Shown here: in pieces, positions 40,001-51,400 of the stretch
Position numbering within the stretch: the stretch's first letter is position 1
How the letters are laid out: each line of letters opens with the position of its first letter
Assembly: GCA_914767715.1 (NCBI GenBank)
Contig: OU612073.1
Span: forward strand, 19,408,001-19,468,000
Direction of reading: 5' to 3'
Length of the DNA: 60,000 nt
DNA from: Membranipora membranacea
Taxonomy: Eukaryota > Bryozoa > Gymnolaemata > Cheilostomatida > Membraniporidae
Program-made: the position numbers and the translations under genes
Notes under the pieces: model-generated
Database searches by the model: none
What the model saw: the letters and a program-made list of their open reading frames with translations, nothing else
What the model was told of the DNA's origin: nothing

Positions 40001-43000
40001 CTAGCTCTACAGCTGGAGCTCATATTATCTCTTATCTCACGGATATCTGTAACTACCAGAGCAGTGTTGCTGGTCTGGTTAAACTGTATCAGACTCTGGG
40101 ATCGAGTTATCACCACAACACCATCCTTGTCGTCATCTCCTTCTGTGATCTTATGATCTGTCTGATAAACGCAAGACAGAAATCTATACCCAGTGCCCTC
40201 AACTATAAGTATATCTGTAGCCAGGACACTAAATGGTATATCTGTAGAGTTTTCTACCTAAGAGATGGTACTAAATGGCTTTACTCAACAGCTGTGTAAC
40301 GTAGGGTCTTCCTTCACTAACATCACATATCACGTTACAATACATAAGGCTCTACTAATATACAACTTCACTGACCTTGTCCAGTACATCGTGTGGATTG
40401 GGTGGGTATTTCTCTACTCTGTAGTATGAGTTCAGCTTTCTTTTAATGCCCTTAGGCTCATATTCTCGAGTCCTGAGAGGGACATGTCTCACCACCTCCC
40501 GTCTACCTTTGTTATGGTATGTGAAGAATTTGACGGCAGGCTGAGTAGCTGATTGGTCATGGATAGCTTCTCTGTATCTCTTCTCTGTCAATAATCATCA
40601 CCACTGATATATACTAACTAGATGAGGGAAACATATCTGACCATGAACAGTTGTTGGACCCAATTTTTTATCTTTGATTGGTCCACAAGTTCAGAATTGT
40701 AATATAACTGACACTTGTAAACTTTTGTCATACAGCTTGCCTGAGTTTTTGAAGGTTGCTACTGGGCCGCAAGTAAATGTTTGACGGAAAAGCTACCAGG
40801 TTTTTAGCTTTATCCAGTTACTGACACAAAGTTATATACTGATGGGATATCTCCACAAAAATCCATGCTATGTATTTTACTACTGATCCATTAATTCATA
40901 TCAATGATCATCACAACAAGTCGGCCAATCAGATCACATCATAAGAAGTCAGCAGGTCTGCTCCATTCTGCTTGCAGGATAGCCTTGTGACATAGTCTAT
41001 CTCTGCGGCACAGCAGTGGTGGCGCTGCCTTCCATCAAGAAAGGCAACTCCCAGGGTTCAAGGTTATGATATATCAAAACCAGTGTTCCATTTAGGCCCA
41101 AATATTTCCAAATTATGGGTTTCCATTGTTTTCCCAATTATGGTACTCAGACTAGGTGAATTAGTTCAAGCCCTATGCTGCAGAGACGAACGTATGCCTC
41201 AACAGTTCGCACATGTGCAGACTGGGTCTGCTCTGATCTTGTGGTATGACATAATATATATCCCTATACCTTACTCTGTGCTATGATTGTATCACACAAT
41301 TATTGCATTGATCTGAAGAGGAAACAAGTTTTCCTCCAGTAATCACAAAGTTTCCGATGGTTGGCACAATTGAGGGAAAGTACAATATGTATAAATATAT
41401 ACAACCCTATTTATATTTCTGCATATAACCCTGTATATCCATGTTTCTATTCTCATGCGTCTCTTTATCAGAACTTTCGTACTTACCTCTAATTGTCCCC
41501 TGTATGTCCTTGTAATGTATGAAGTAAGTGACATCCCCGAGCTTACTGTACCTCTCCACTCCTGTCTGATAACCTCTCCCCTCTCTCTGCTGTGCTGTCA
41601 GTGGTACACTCCTGTGATACACCCTCACTTGATGCACCCCTCTCTGTAGGGCACTCCTAGTGACAGCTTTACTCCCTTCCAGTGAGTCAGTCACTAATGG
41701 AGTGAGTAATTCATTGTCTCTCATCATGTTAGTCCTGTTGTCTTACTGAGAGGCAGAGCTCATTACAAACTCTATTGTTTGGGAAAAAGTGTTTCACTGT
41801 TACTATGTGAATGTGTCGCTAGGACGTGTGCTTCTCAGAAGCCTCTACCAAATTACTTCGGTTAATTATCTCAACCTTTCGGGGCGCTTCGAATTGTCTC
41901 ACTAGAGTGCAGACAGTGCAAATCATTTGTGGAGTTCGAGATTGTGCTGTGGTGCAGTCCTCGAAACACATGCACTTGTTTTCGAAATAATTATAAGACA
42001 TATATACCTACCATTGTTGATGACAAAGTTATGATATGTAGATAAGTAGGTCCTTATAACAGTGCTGCCATGTACTTACACACTCCGAAGTGACTCGTTA
42101 TCTAACAGTACATAAACATGACGCAACGTTGACAGTCACGCATCCCATCATCAGCAGTATCTAATGAGATACAAGTGGATATAATATCAAATCTAAACTT
42201 AAATATCCCTAATTCTTTGTTGACAACTGTATCATTTCTACAAGAAATTTTATCCTTACTATGCCAAAAAATAAAAATAGTTAATAAAAAATGAAATAAT
42301 AATTTAATCAAAACACATCATCAATGACAGTAGACACTATTTCTGAGGTGTCAGTGTCTCAATAATATCTTATTTTATGTCCCACAAAGCATGTAATACT
42401 CTCTAGCACAGCTCAATGAGCAGTCCAAATACGTTTGTTTTGACTATAGTCTCCATAAATATATAAAAATGGTTATGACAATCACTTGTATCTATTATCA
42501 TGTATTATACGGCTACCGAGCCAACCTTGTGTGCACCTTGGCTGTGAAGCATACTGTAAGCTTAGCATGCCAACACTCATTTATATTGATATTTTTTGTG
42601 GAGAAAGTCTTCAATGCTCATGTGTCTGCGAGTTTTTGTGTCCATATCTTGTATTGCTGCCTGTGGAATGATCACTCAAGCTCTTCATTTTTGCCAGATC
42701 CTGATTCAGGTATTATTGAAACACATCCAAGTAGTTAAGGTTATATGGTGGCTAAATCTACAAACAAAACCACCTGCTGGTTACTTGTGACTTTATGCAG
42801 GGCTTTTATTTTACAGCTAGAGACTTATTGTAATCTAACTGAGATTTGCTCCGTCCAATCCGTCAAATTCAGGGAACAAAAAATACCCAAGTATATCAGA
42901 AAGAAAGACTTTGGTGCTTATAAGCCTATCATAATACAGGTGAGAATGTATAGTAGTAGGCCCCTATAGCCAGACGTGGCTACGAGAGAAAATAACTATA

Positions 43001-44526
43001 TCATATGAATATTAATATTTCTAGTATTTCACAATGTTATATTGGTCTTACATGCATACTGTGCTTCAGTATGCCTGTAAGACCACACAACGTCCTCATT
43101 AATCCTCTCTGCATCCTGTCTCATGTTATGTAAGTGTAAATCTATAGGTTATAATATAATAATAATATCTCCCACATTTATATGTCTGTTTACAGAGGAT
43201 GTTGAAGTTGTTTCCCCTGGTATTATGGATAGATAGTGATATGATACTTTCCTCTTCCGAGGCTCTTCAGTCTGTATGGAGATTGACGAGTCGACATAAT
43301 GTTACGACGTTCCGTATTCTCAATGGCTGTAGTGTCTCATCTTATACATTTAAGAAGATGTTACCTTACTTTGGTCTCGTAGATAGAATGGATGCTGTAA
43401 ACTACGCTCATATGATCGAGGTTTGTATGCTGTGTGATGACTGTTTGGCGTATGTGTGGTGCCTGTTTGGTGTCTGTTTGGTTATAAAGTTTAAATGCTC
43501 TTTTTTAGTAACAGACCTTTGATATGCTCTTTTAGTATTCCAATCTTAACCTTTCCATTCCAATGCACCAAATCCATCTTGGCAACCAAGTCTATTGACA
43601 TTGATATCCCATTCATGCATTGAAACAGTTTTCACAGCGAAGTCAGCTTTTCTAGGCTAATATCACAGCTGACACCTGGTTAGGGCAAGAGGACAGTTGA
43701 GAGACCTAACTCTGTAAACCACAGCAATTTTAGTAGCCTGTATATTATTGGATTTATTACAGAGCGGTGTTTATGCGTTCAGACGTACAAAGTCAGTAGA
43801 TAGACTGATCAGATTATGGTTAAACTGCTCTCTCACAGAGACGTGTATAAAACCGATAGGTGTAAGTAATGAATGCTCCAGTACCTCCTGTAAGGATAAC
43901 CAGCCGACATTCGCTTATCTAAACTGTCACAAGTTTGAGACATCTGCTCTGTGTGCCAGTCTGGTCAGTCTAAGTTTTCAGTAAGTACCTTTATCATCTC
44001 TACTCTATTATTAAGCAACAATGCTTATATTATGTTTGGAATGTGTAAGCTTTGTAGCTGATGGGTGATGTGGTTTGTTTCAGAGGTAGCATTTTCAGTC
44101 ATCCAGCACACCAAAGTCTGGTCGCTACAGTAGACCTATAGAATTAACCTCTGTTCCGCACACTTATTTAGACCCTGACCCAATGGTCTGAGTTGTCCCC
44201 CCTTTCTTTATTCACGATGAGACAACTTTAAATTATCAATGCGCACGCTCACCCCTTGCTGACCTTGTAAATATATGAGTGATGATTTTACTGTTTACAG
44301 TCGACATGAAGCTTCACATGAAGACTACGAAGAGCTAGTGATGAACACTCAGCCAGATAAAGAGACTGGCTTTAATATGACAGCTATAAAAATTAGTATC
44401 AGTACAGAACGTCATCGAATACTCAAGCTTTATAATAGGGTCAAGGTCAACTTACTAGAGCAGGATGACGAGGAAGTGATAGAGAGAGAGATAAGACCGC
44501 AGAGTATCGGTGATATGCAGGGCTGA
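37045..44526 (+). CDS. Type II membrane glycosyltransferase-like protein (DUF1647-like), complete, seven exons
   Basis: Exons 37045-37277, 37675-37858, 38184-38420, 42817-42939, 43196-43420, 43763-43980 and 44301-44526 join in frame to 481 residues, ending in TGA. One membrane segment (about 62-78, KQILIILTSCLFIFGTIW) follows a basic tail, the layout of Golgi glycosyltransferases. The MAKRFIRT methionine (residue 53) is an alternative start. SPLIVTAMFE, a strand ending AIFDMT, then FGAYKPIIIQ and LVLWIDSDM follow the order I recall in the DUF1647-like nucleotide-diphospho-sugar transferase fold. The acidic D-S-D at 272-274 is a candidate metal and nucleotide-sugar site. Paired cysteines lie in exon 6. 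Donor sugar and acceptor are unknown. Intron 3 (4.4 kb) contains a whole antisense gene. The gene converges on the phosphatase at 45-46 kb. Confidence 0.8.
37320..37390. repeat. 24-bp tandem repeat, three copies
   Basis: The unit is close to AACCCAGAAATGTGTGAGGC plus four bases, repeated three times with a few substitutions. It lies in intron 1 of the glycosyltransferase-like gene, about 40 bp after its first donor site. It is open in one frame on the plus strand but is intronic. Confidence 0.75.
38616..41727 (-). CDS. Unrecognised six-exon gene nested antisense in an intron of the glycosyltransferase-like gene
   Basis: Minus-strand exons 41727-41487 (starts MMRDNELLTPLV), 40584-40376, 40161-39961, 39778-39657, 39534-39226 and 39027-38616 join in frame to 497 residues, ending QQFAT and TAG. 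All introns are GT-AG, with phases 1, 0, 0, 2, 2. The protein is basic and soluble, without signal peptide, membrane segment or repeats. Notable segments are KFFTYHNKGRREVVRHVPLR, LNSYYRVEKYPPNPHDVLDK and YRLINDRLHTKSLLVQSMDR. I do not recognise a family. The whole gene fits inside intron 3 (38421-42816) of the opposite-strand host. Exon 6 has three phase-compatible acceptors (starts at 39027, 39057 or 39078), which would add 0, 10 or 17 residues. A further non-coding 5' exon is possible. Confidence 0.75.
41728..42816. other. Rest of host intron 3, upstream of the nested gene
   Basis: This part of the glycosyltransferase-like intron should contain the promoter and 5' UTR of the nested gene. 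The open frames at 41819-42001 (minus) and 42469-42790 (plus, three overlapping frames) have no acceptor and donor pairs fitting the host reading frame. Nothing else is supported. Confidence 0.4.
43041..43084. repeat. Imperfect hairpin in a glycosyltransferase-like intron
   Basis: TTGGTCTTACATGCATACTG is followed closely by its near reverse complement CAGTATGCCTGTAAGACCA, giving a stem of about 18 bp with one mismatch. No flanking direct repeat was seen, so its origin is unclear. Confidence 0.6.
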
Positions 44527-45234
44527 TTTGTGTTATTCTGTTTTTATATCTAATATTCATTACACACTTAGCGGTTGTAATGTTTTTAACCTCAGAGGTT
44601 TGCACAACGTCACAATTGTTAACATATATGCTGTTAGAAGCCTCAGCTAATCTTCAGAGGAATTATGTGTAAGTAAAAACTCATTGAGGATCTGTTGAGG
44701 TTGCAACCTCTGTTAGTATGTTTATTTTATTTTATGACTGGTGTCTGAGTGCGGTACTGGTTGTAATGTGCCCTAGCCTATCGTAGAGTGTTTTTTTAAT
44801 ACCATGCATGACAAATTATGGTATTTAGCCACCAATTTCAATTGATTTCGTTTACTATTCAGATTGGATATTTTAATGTATCTTTTATTACACAAGAAAA
44901 GTGGGGCAGCAAGCTGGAGTACTAAACAACATATTTTTGATACTCTGATAACATACACCTTTGACTAGGAAAAATATAAGTATGAAAAAAACAGTAGGCC
45001 TATTAGTAATTTGTGGCAATAATGAGTTGTGACACAACTCTAAGCCAATTCATATATCATTTATCACATCTTCTTTCTTTGTTCATATGCATCTATTTGT
45101 ATTCAGGTGAAGCTTTTTGTCACAAAACTCGTCATCAAATCCTCAATATGGCCCCCAAGTTTATCTTACTGTGTCGACCTTCACAGATCAGCGCGTGAAT
45201 ACTTGATGTGTTACATGGTTACAAGTAGCCCTTC
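44527..45234. other. Convergent 3' region between the glycosyltransferase-like gene and DUSP-1
   Basis: The two genes end toward each other here. The stretch must hold both 3' UTRs and possibly a last small exon of the phosphatase, which I could not identify. The open frames at 44773-44958 and 45013-45198 look random. Confidence 0.4.
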
Positions 45235-46496
45235 TCACTGAATCATACATGAATATGACCTTTTTCTTACCTTCTTCTCAAAATTCTCAAGTTGAGACCA
45301 GAAACCATTGTTTGGCAGAACTAGAGGGCGTCTTGTCTTCATGTAGTTATACGCCTCGCCTAAGTCTAATCCTGTAATGGTCAACAATTAAAAGTATATC
45401 AGTCGATTATATGGGTATGGATTGAAAATTCAACCCAGTATTGTATATACTGTCGTCATAACTGCTGCTTTGTCTGAGATCAGATCCAATAAAAGTACCA
45501 GAATTTTTGGATAGAGAAGGATGCTGTTTGATAAATTGCAATTCCTAAACTTATTGCATTACAAAAAATCAGACTGCTATATAAATTGAATGGTCGGTTT
45601 GGAGCAGACATAAGTCCTTGTGCTTCATAATTGACTATGATCTAAATGATGGGAACTTAGATTTGGATTGATGCCAGATTTAAACATGTTTGTACTGGGT
45701 TAGTTAGACAATCTCTGCCTACATTTTGATTTGAGCAACGACGCAGACAGAAACCGAACTGTTAGTACCAAAAGAAAATGAAAAGAATTATGTAGCATCC
45801 TACCTTTATACTTCATAAGATAAGCCATACAGAGAGTGGCAGATCTACTAATACCAGCCATACAATGTACCAGTACTCTACCGCCGCCCTGATGTATTAC
45901 ACTCTCTATCTTATCAGCTACTGTATCAAAGTATGGAGCTAGGTTGGCTGATGTCACATCATCTACTCCTACTCTCACTGTCTATAATATACAAGGGTCA
46001 TGTCAACCACCTCCACACATACTGGTTATAAGGTGCAAATATAGACTTAATATAAGTATAATATAATATAATATAAGTATATTAAGTCTATTGGTGCTAA
46101 CAAGGCTCATATCATCCAACCCTAACCTCACTGTCTATTACAATACAAAGGTTACTTTATGCATCCCTACCCGGTCTATAATATAAAAACAAAGGTTATT
46201 TCATCCACTGATCATTTATCGTATAAAGGGCCATGGAATGAACAGATTGGTAAAATATCCATCAGTGTTTCATACTTGTCCGAGTCGATAAGATAGAGAA
46301 GTTATCTTACCTCTAGACCAGGTATATCGAGAGCCGGATAATCCACAGTAGCGTTTATAACACAGCTAATACCGAGAGCTTTAACTTTCTCTTCTTTGAG
46401 AGCCATAACTCCACATAAGTACAGTTGATCAGTAACTGATGATATCCCAGCAATGCACTCCCTCTCCTTTATCTCACTGGCTGTGTGAGAAGCCAT
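45235..46496 (-). CDS. DUSP-1, atypical dual-specificity phosphatase (DUSP14-like)
   Basis: Exons 46496-46311, 45981-45804 and 45371-45271 join in frame. They encode 155 residues from MASHTASEIKER through the whole phosphatase domain to FEKK. The catalytic loop is HCMAGISRS, with Cys102 and Arg108, and the likely general acid is Asp70 in GVDDVTSAN. The family hallmarks AYxYMKTRRPLV and NNGFWSQL follow. Closest in layout to the DUSP14/18/21 group, which removes phosphate from tyrosine and serine/threonine in signalling kinases. The 3' end is uncertain: either a GTAAG donor at 45270 leads to an unseen last exon, or reading continues 12 residues to TGA at 45235. It is a tandem paralogue of DUSP-2, with the same two intron positions and phases in the domain. 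No membrane or signal segment. Confidence 0.88.
46040..46092. mobile_element. 53-bp inverted repeat related to the hAT-like MITE
   Basis: The ends read TATAGACTTAATATAAGTA and, inverted, AATAGACTTAATATA. The core ATAGACTTAATA is shared with the 154-bp element at 32982. The flanks GGTGCAAA (46032-46039) and GGTGCTAA (46093-46100) match at 7 of 8 bases, a probable aged 8-bp target duplication. It lies in intron 1 of DUSP-1. The AT-rich middle adds some chance pairing. Confidence 0.55.
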
Positions 46497-47107
46497 TAAA
46501 GAGATCTATGTACAGTCAGTGATAAGAGACAACCGATGAGTGTGGAGATGTATGATTGGTGTCGGATGTATCGAGTGATCAGAGACGACTGAGCGGTACG
46601 GGGATGTCCGCTGGGTGAAATGTTGAGCGATCAGTGCGGATCCTTGAGTATCCTATTTCTGAATGATCGTTAGTCATACAGAGCACTATATGTAGATCCT
46701 TAGCCCAGCAGACTCAAGTAACTCGGAGACCAAAGAGTATTTCCTGCTCTATTTCCTCACAACAGAAATGGTGTGACACAAAAACTGATTTGACTTAGCT
46801 AACAATCAATGTTTTAATTCTCTGGTGTTAGGCTTTGGAAGGAAGCACTGTCATATTATAGTGAAAGTCTGCATTCATAGATTACTTGGCAGATATGTGT
46901 TGGAGGTATTTATCACTTACTTTTATGTCATGATTACGCAATCGAAGATTGTGGGATTTCCCAATACAATGTTTTGCAGTGATGATTATGCAGTGCTATT
47001 GCAACATAGGAGCAAGGTGCTATTCTGCTATGATTTAAATGGAATCATTACGGATCATAGTATATTTGCCCAACCAAGAATGAAAACCTACCACCATATG
47101 GATCCAC

Positions 47108-47131
47108 CAATGAACTAGGTTTAGTTCATTG
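47108..47131. mobile_element. 24-bp palindrome, micro-element family B copy 2, with 7-bp target duplication
   Basis: Arms CAATGAACTA and TAGTTCATTG are the same ends as the element at 29704, with a shorter middle. It is bounded by exact 7-bp direct repeats GATCCAC at 47101-47107 and 47132-47138. The flanks are otherwise unrelated to copy 1, so it moved independently. Confidence 0.72.
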
Positions 47132-48234
47132 GATCCACCGCAGAGCTACCTCAAAACCACTGCAGAACCTCCGTAGAACCACCGCAGAGCCACTTCTGAG
47201 CCATTACTGAATCGCCAGTGAACAGACATAATTGTGATTAACACGGTAAAAAGATTATGTATGGAGGATGACATTCAGTGCTGTTGATGAACACAGGTGA
47301 ATTCTCTGTCCATGACCACAGCTGGACAGGCAAGAAATGTTAAATACCCGCAGCTGCATCGATATAATGAAGTCATGAGGTCATGGACAAGTGATGTCAA
47401 AGATTAATGACTGCTTGGTGATGCTGTATAGATATTACACACAAATACTTCAGAAAGGATGTAGACAACAATGCAAAGCTCATCGCCCTGTTCTTAGGAA
47501 ATGTTGAGTCTCTTGTCCTCCAGTTTCATTATCATTTTTATCACCATGTCAGCAAGGCCAAGAATGAGCAGGAACATCATAAAACTCGATCCATAATAAG
47601 GCAGGGCGATTTTTAGCCTGTCTTGACATGCTTTGTCAATGCAGGCTAGATGACTTCATGCGTTTGAGGATTGAAAGTAAAGTAAACGAGAAAGAACTGA
47701 ACCAAAATGGCAAATATGGAAGCAATCTGCCAACGCACAGGAAACAGACTTCATTTTAACAGAAGCATCTTACTTCTCAAAAATGCTCAAAACACAAGCT
47801 TTCCAAATACTGGGACAGCACAGGTAAATTATCAAAGTGAAACAACAGCAGTCTAGTTTTATTTTAGAGGTTTATTACCAAATATATGAACAGCCTTCTT
47901 ATAGCAAGAGATTGAGATAAATAACAACTCTGAAAGTGCGATAAAGTTTTCACACAGACACCCAGAACTTTATATATTATATAATCATGTGTGTAGTGTA
48001 GCCTATATCATGACGAGGTCATGTACTGAATGCCCCCAGCATTGTTATAGTAAAGTTTGCTACATTTTAAGGTCATTTACAGTTTGTCCCCAGCATTGAA
48101 GACTATCTTTTCAATTGTCAGTCGTAATTGAACTTCATTTTGATAGCAGAAGACACAAAATAACAAGTATAGATAAGCATGTATAGTATAAGCAAATTAG
48201 ATAAATGTGATTGGAGAATTTCAGTTAGTATGAT

Positions 48235-48252
48235 CAAGGAGTTAACTCCTTG
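48235..48252. mobile_element. 18-bp perfect palindrome, micro-element family C, with 7-bp target duplication
   Basis: A perfect palindrome with half-site CAAGGAGTT. Exact 7-bp direct repeats GTATGAT occur on both sides (48228-48234 and 48253-48259). It has the same architecture (CA start, TG end, 7-bp flank) as families A and B, but a different core. Confidence 0.62.
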
Positions 48253-48414
48253 GTATGATATATATATATACCTTATATGGTAATACATGTCAGCAATATC
48301 TCTCAGCTTAGCACCCTTAATAAGCGGCACAAATATCAGCAGCTTAAAAATGGAAGAAAACAAAAAAGGGAAAAATAGATAAAATTTCCTACAAAAGCTA
48401 GAGTGTGTATATTA

Positions 48415-51400
48415 TCAAGGAAGCCTGCGGGAGTAGTCACTGCCATAAGTAGTGGACCAGTGCTGACCTCTGTTACTTTTCATGGCTCTGACAGCTATCT
48501 CTCTCTGATTATTGGGCTGTAACCTGACAGTCCCGCTACCTGAGCTCCTCAGTGTACTCAGCTTATGAGGCCCTGAAGACAATGTGGGGTTCCGTGTAAC
48601 ACCCGCATTTAGGTTAAGAGAAGAGTGAGGAGCTTTACTATAGTAGCCTCTGTCTGGATATCGTGACGTGACAATACCTTGTTGAGCTGGGTGAGCTGGA
48701 TGAGCTGAGGATGTTTGATTATTTGTATGGAGGGAGGGAGGACCACCCCTGGCACTGCTCAGCTGTCTCACTGTTAGAGAAGGATTATCTACATGAGAAG
48801 AGCTCAGAGCCTGGTGAGATTTAGGAAAAACTGCACTTCCAGTCTTTGGAGTTGTCTCCTCCTTATTTCTAGCATAAGCTGCCTCCTGTAAAAAATGAAA
48901 TTCCGTTTATTACGGCTCTGTACCTAAATCCGTACCTAGTGATTACATAACAGTTCACCGATCCCAATATATGTCTAAGTAGTCAAAGGTGACGAAGAGG
49001 TTACCTAGTTCATAAACAGAGGTTAACGATAATCAATTATCAATTTATAACAAAGGTCATTCAAGCTTCCCTTGTGTGAAAAGGCCGTTAAAGTCTACAT
49101 CAAGTGATTTGGTTTTGTAACTATAAGCACAACCATCCACCCTGACCCTGACCAACTACTGAGGCATGTGTTTGTCTCTGCAGCTAAGAATCAAAATTAA
49201 TTCACAGAGGCTTAAATATGAGAAAACAGATGTCTAACATAACTTCAGAATAACAAAATGAAACACTGGTTTTTGAGAGTTGCCTTCCTCAATGGAAGAC
49301 AGAACAATCTGAGCTGAGCTTCAGGAATAGCACCAGAATAAAGACTGTGCTGCAGGTACAGTGATATCTGGCAGCTGGAAGAAAAAAATCATGTTCTAGG
49401 ACTAAAGGAACCCAGAGATATATAAAATTACAATTTCTGCTCAGACAAGTGAAGTGTTGGTGCTTGGTGTTATGAACCACATAAGGTCTAAGCGACAGCT
49501 AAGAAGGATCCAGAAAACCAGATAATTAACGCGAAGGCAGTACCAGTCTTGCATGAAGAGTGTGTAAATATGTTTATCACCTCCAACTGAGGAAATTCAT
49601 AGCAACATGCATGCAGAGAGAATACCGAAGCTCCCATCACCACCAATCACCACTAAGTGTTAATGAGTCAGGCTATCTACTGGTAGGTTATATAAGGCTA
49701 GTGAATCACTTACTCTTCATTACAACACAACTAGAATAGTCTTGTCATGTATTTATCCCCTGCATGAGTTCTATGATGAGATGACTCCTATAAATGGGAC
49801 AACTCTAAATTAAACTCTACATATCTCATAATAGGCCAGAAATCGGGAACCTGCGTATAGATGGGTTAGTTGGTAGAAGGACTCGGTGCAGATACAGAAT
49901 AATTAATTGTACATTGGCAACCGTACAAAGTGCTTTATTATATTATTATATTACATTATATTGTATTATTCACCAGGAAATTATTGACATCTCAGCAGAC
50001 CACCAATCCACACGCAGATAACCTCAGATCTGAGTTGGGACTATTTCATAAATTTGTCGATCAAGATGCATTTAAAATGTATAAATTAGAGCAGACTGTA
50101 CAGGAAAATGTTTCAATGCAATATATTGATTCTCGTTTTTCTTGGTTTTTGTAGAGGTGAATGTAGGAGGTAAAACATCACCAGAACTTGATATCCTAAG
50201 GTTTCTCTGAACACATTAGTGTTTTCAAATCCTATATGGATCATAGAGTCAGCGAAAGCCTGACAACGTCTGGTTGCACAAAGGGACACAGAGTTACTGA
50301 TATAAGATATACAAGGTCATAAGATATCCAATCTTATCTGCTACTACGACGAGTGAATTGTTTCTTCAGTTTTAGTTTAGTCAGTATACAAGTTACAGAC
50401 ACATTTATTTGTATTCTATTTGTAAGTGTATCACCTCTCACCTGTTTACGTCGTTTGAGGTCTCGCTCATAACTGATCAGTTGTCTCCAGAATCCATCAT
50501 TAGGTCTGATAAGAGGACGCTTAGCCTTCATGTGACTATAAGCCTGCTGGAGTGTTAGACCTGCAGTTATCAGAGAATACATCATCAACTGAGGCATAGG
50601 GAGACCACAGCGTTATAGTATTTAAAATAAAGAGATTTCAGATTAAAGTGATTGTGAAGGAATCAGGTTTTTGCTATCATTCTGTCGCTCCCAGTCTAAA
50701 TTAGAAAACTGCAATAAGGTTTATTAACAACATACAGCCCAGTTTCAACTTATTTTAACTCAATGTTGAGTTGTGAAGGTACTAAAAAGGTACTGTTTTA
50801 ATGATAGTATATACAAATTAGTACCTTTTTAGTATCTTCCAAACTCAACTTTGAGTGAAAATCAGTTGAAACTGGGCCACTTGCATTTAGCATTTTTCTA
50901 AATTGGACTGAGAACTTTAGAATGATACCACAAGCCATAATACATAAGTCAGCATACCGGCACACTGTCTCAATAACCTTACTGTTATATTACAGGGAGG
51001 GTCTGAAGGAGAAAAGATGACTCACCTTTATACTTCATAAGATAAGCTATACAGAGAGAAGACGATCTACTAATACCAGCCATACAATGTACCAGAGCTT
51101 TACCTCCCCGCCTCACTACATCATGAATCTTATCCGCTGTCCTGTCAAAGTATGGAGCTAAGTTTGCAGACGGAACGTCATCAATCACTATCTTCACCGT
51201 CTGCAAAAACAAAGAGTGGAGATAATCATGAGTAAAAGATCAGACTATACTAGGTAGGAGGGGGTGGAGTGATATATCGGAGAGTGTCCAAGGGGATGAC
51301 TTGCAATTCTCAACCCCTCAAACATTATTAGTTCTGTGTATTTACACAGTCTTACAGAGTATGTCAAAGATTCTCCTTTTTGCAGCCCTACATTGAAACA

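Larger units (their letters stand above)
46497..48414. other. Intergenic region between the two phosphatase genes
   Basis: It holds the DUSP-1 promoter side and the DUSP-2 3' UTR. The plus-strand open frame 46825-47118 ends inside a palindromic insertion and has no family resemblance. A degenerate repeat of CCACCGCAGAGCC type runs about 47132-47215. Two micro-palindromic elements lie at 47108 and 48235. Confidence 0.45.

Noticed and set aside
42469-42790. Three overlapping plus-strand open frames as a missing host exon
   Set aside because: No in-phase acceptor and donor pair connects them between exons 38184-38420 and 42817-42939. Those two already join directly in phase 0, with the spacing I recall for the family.
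46825-47118. 97-residue plus-strand open frame
   Set aside because: It ends inside the micro-palindrome at 47108, has no recognisable domain, and no start or splice support.
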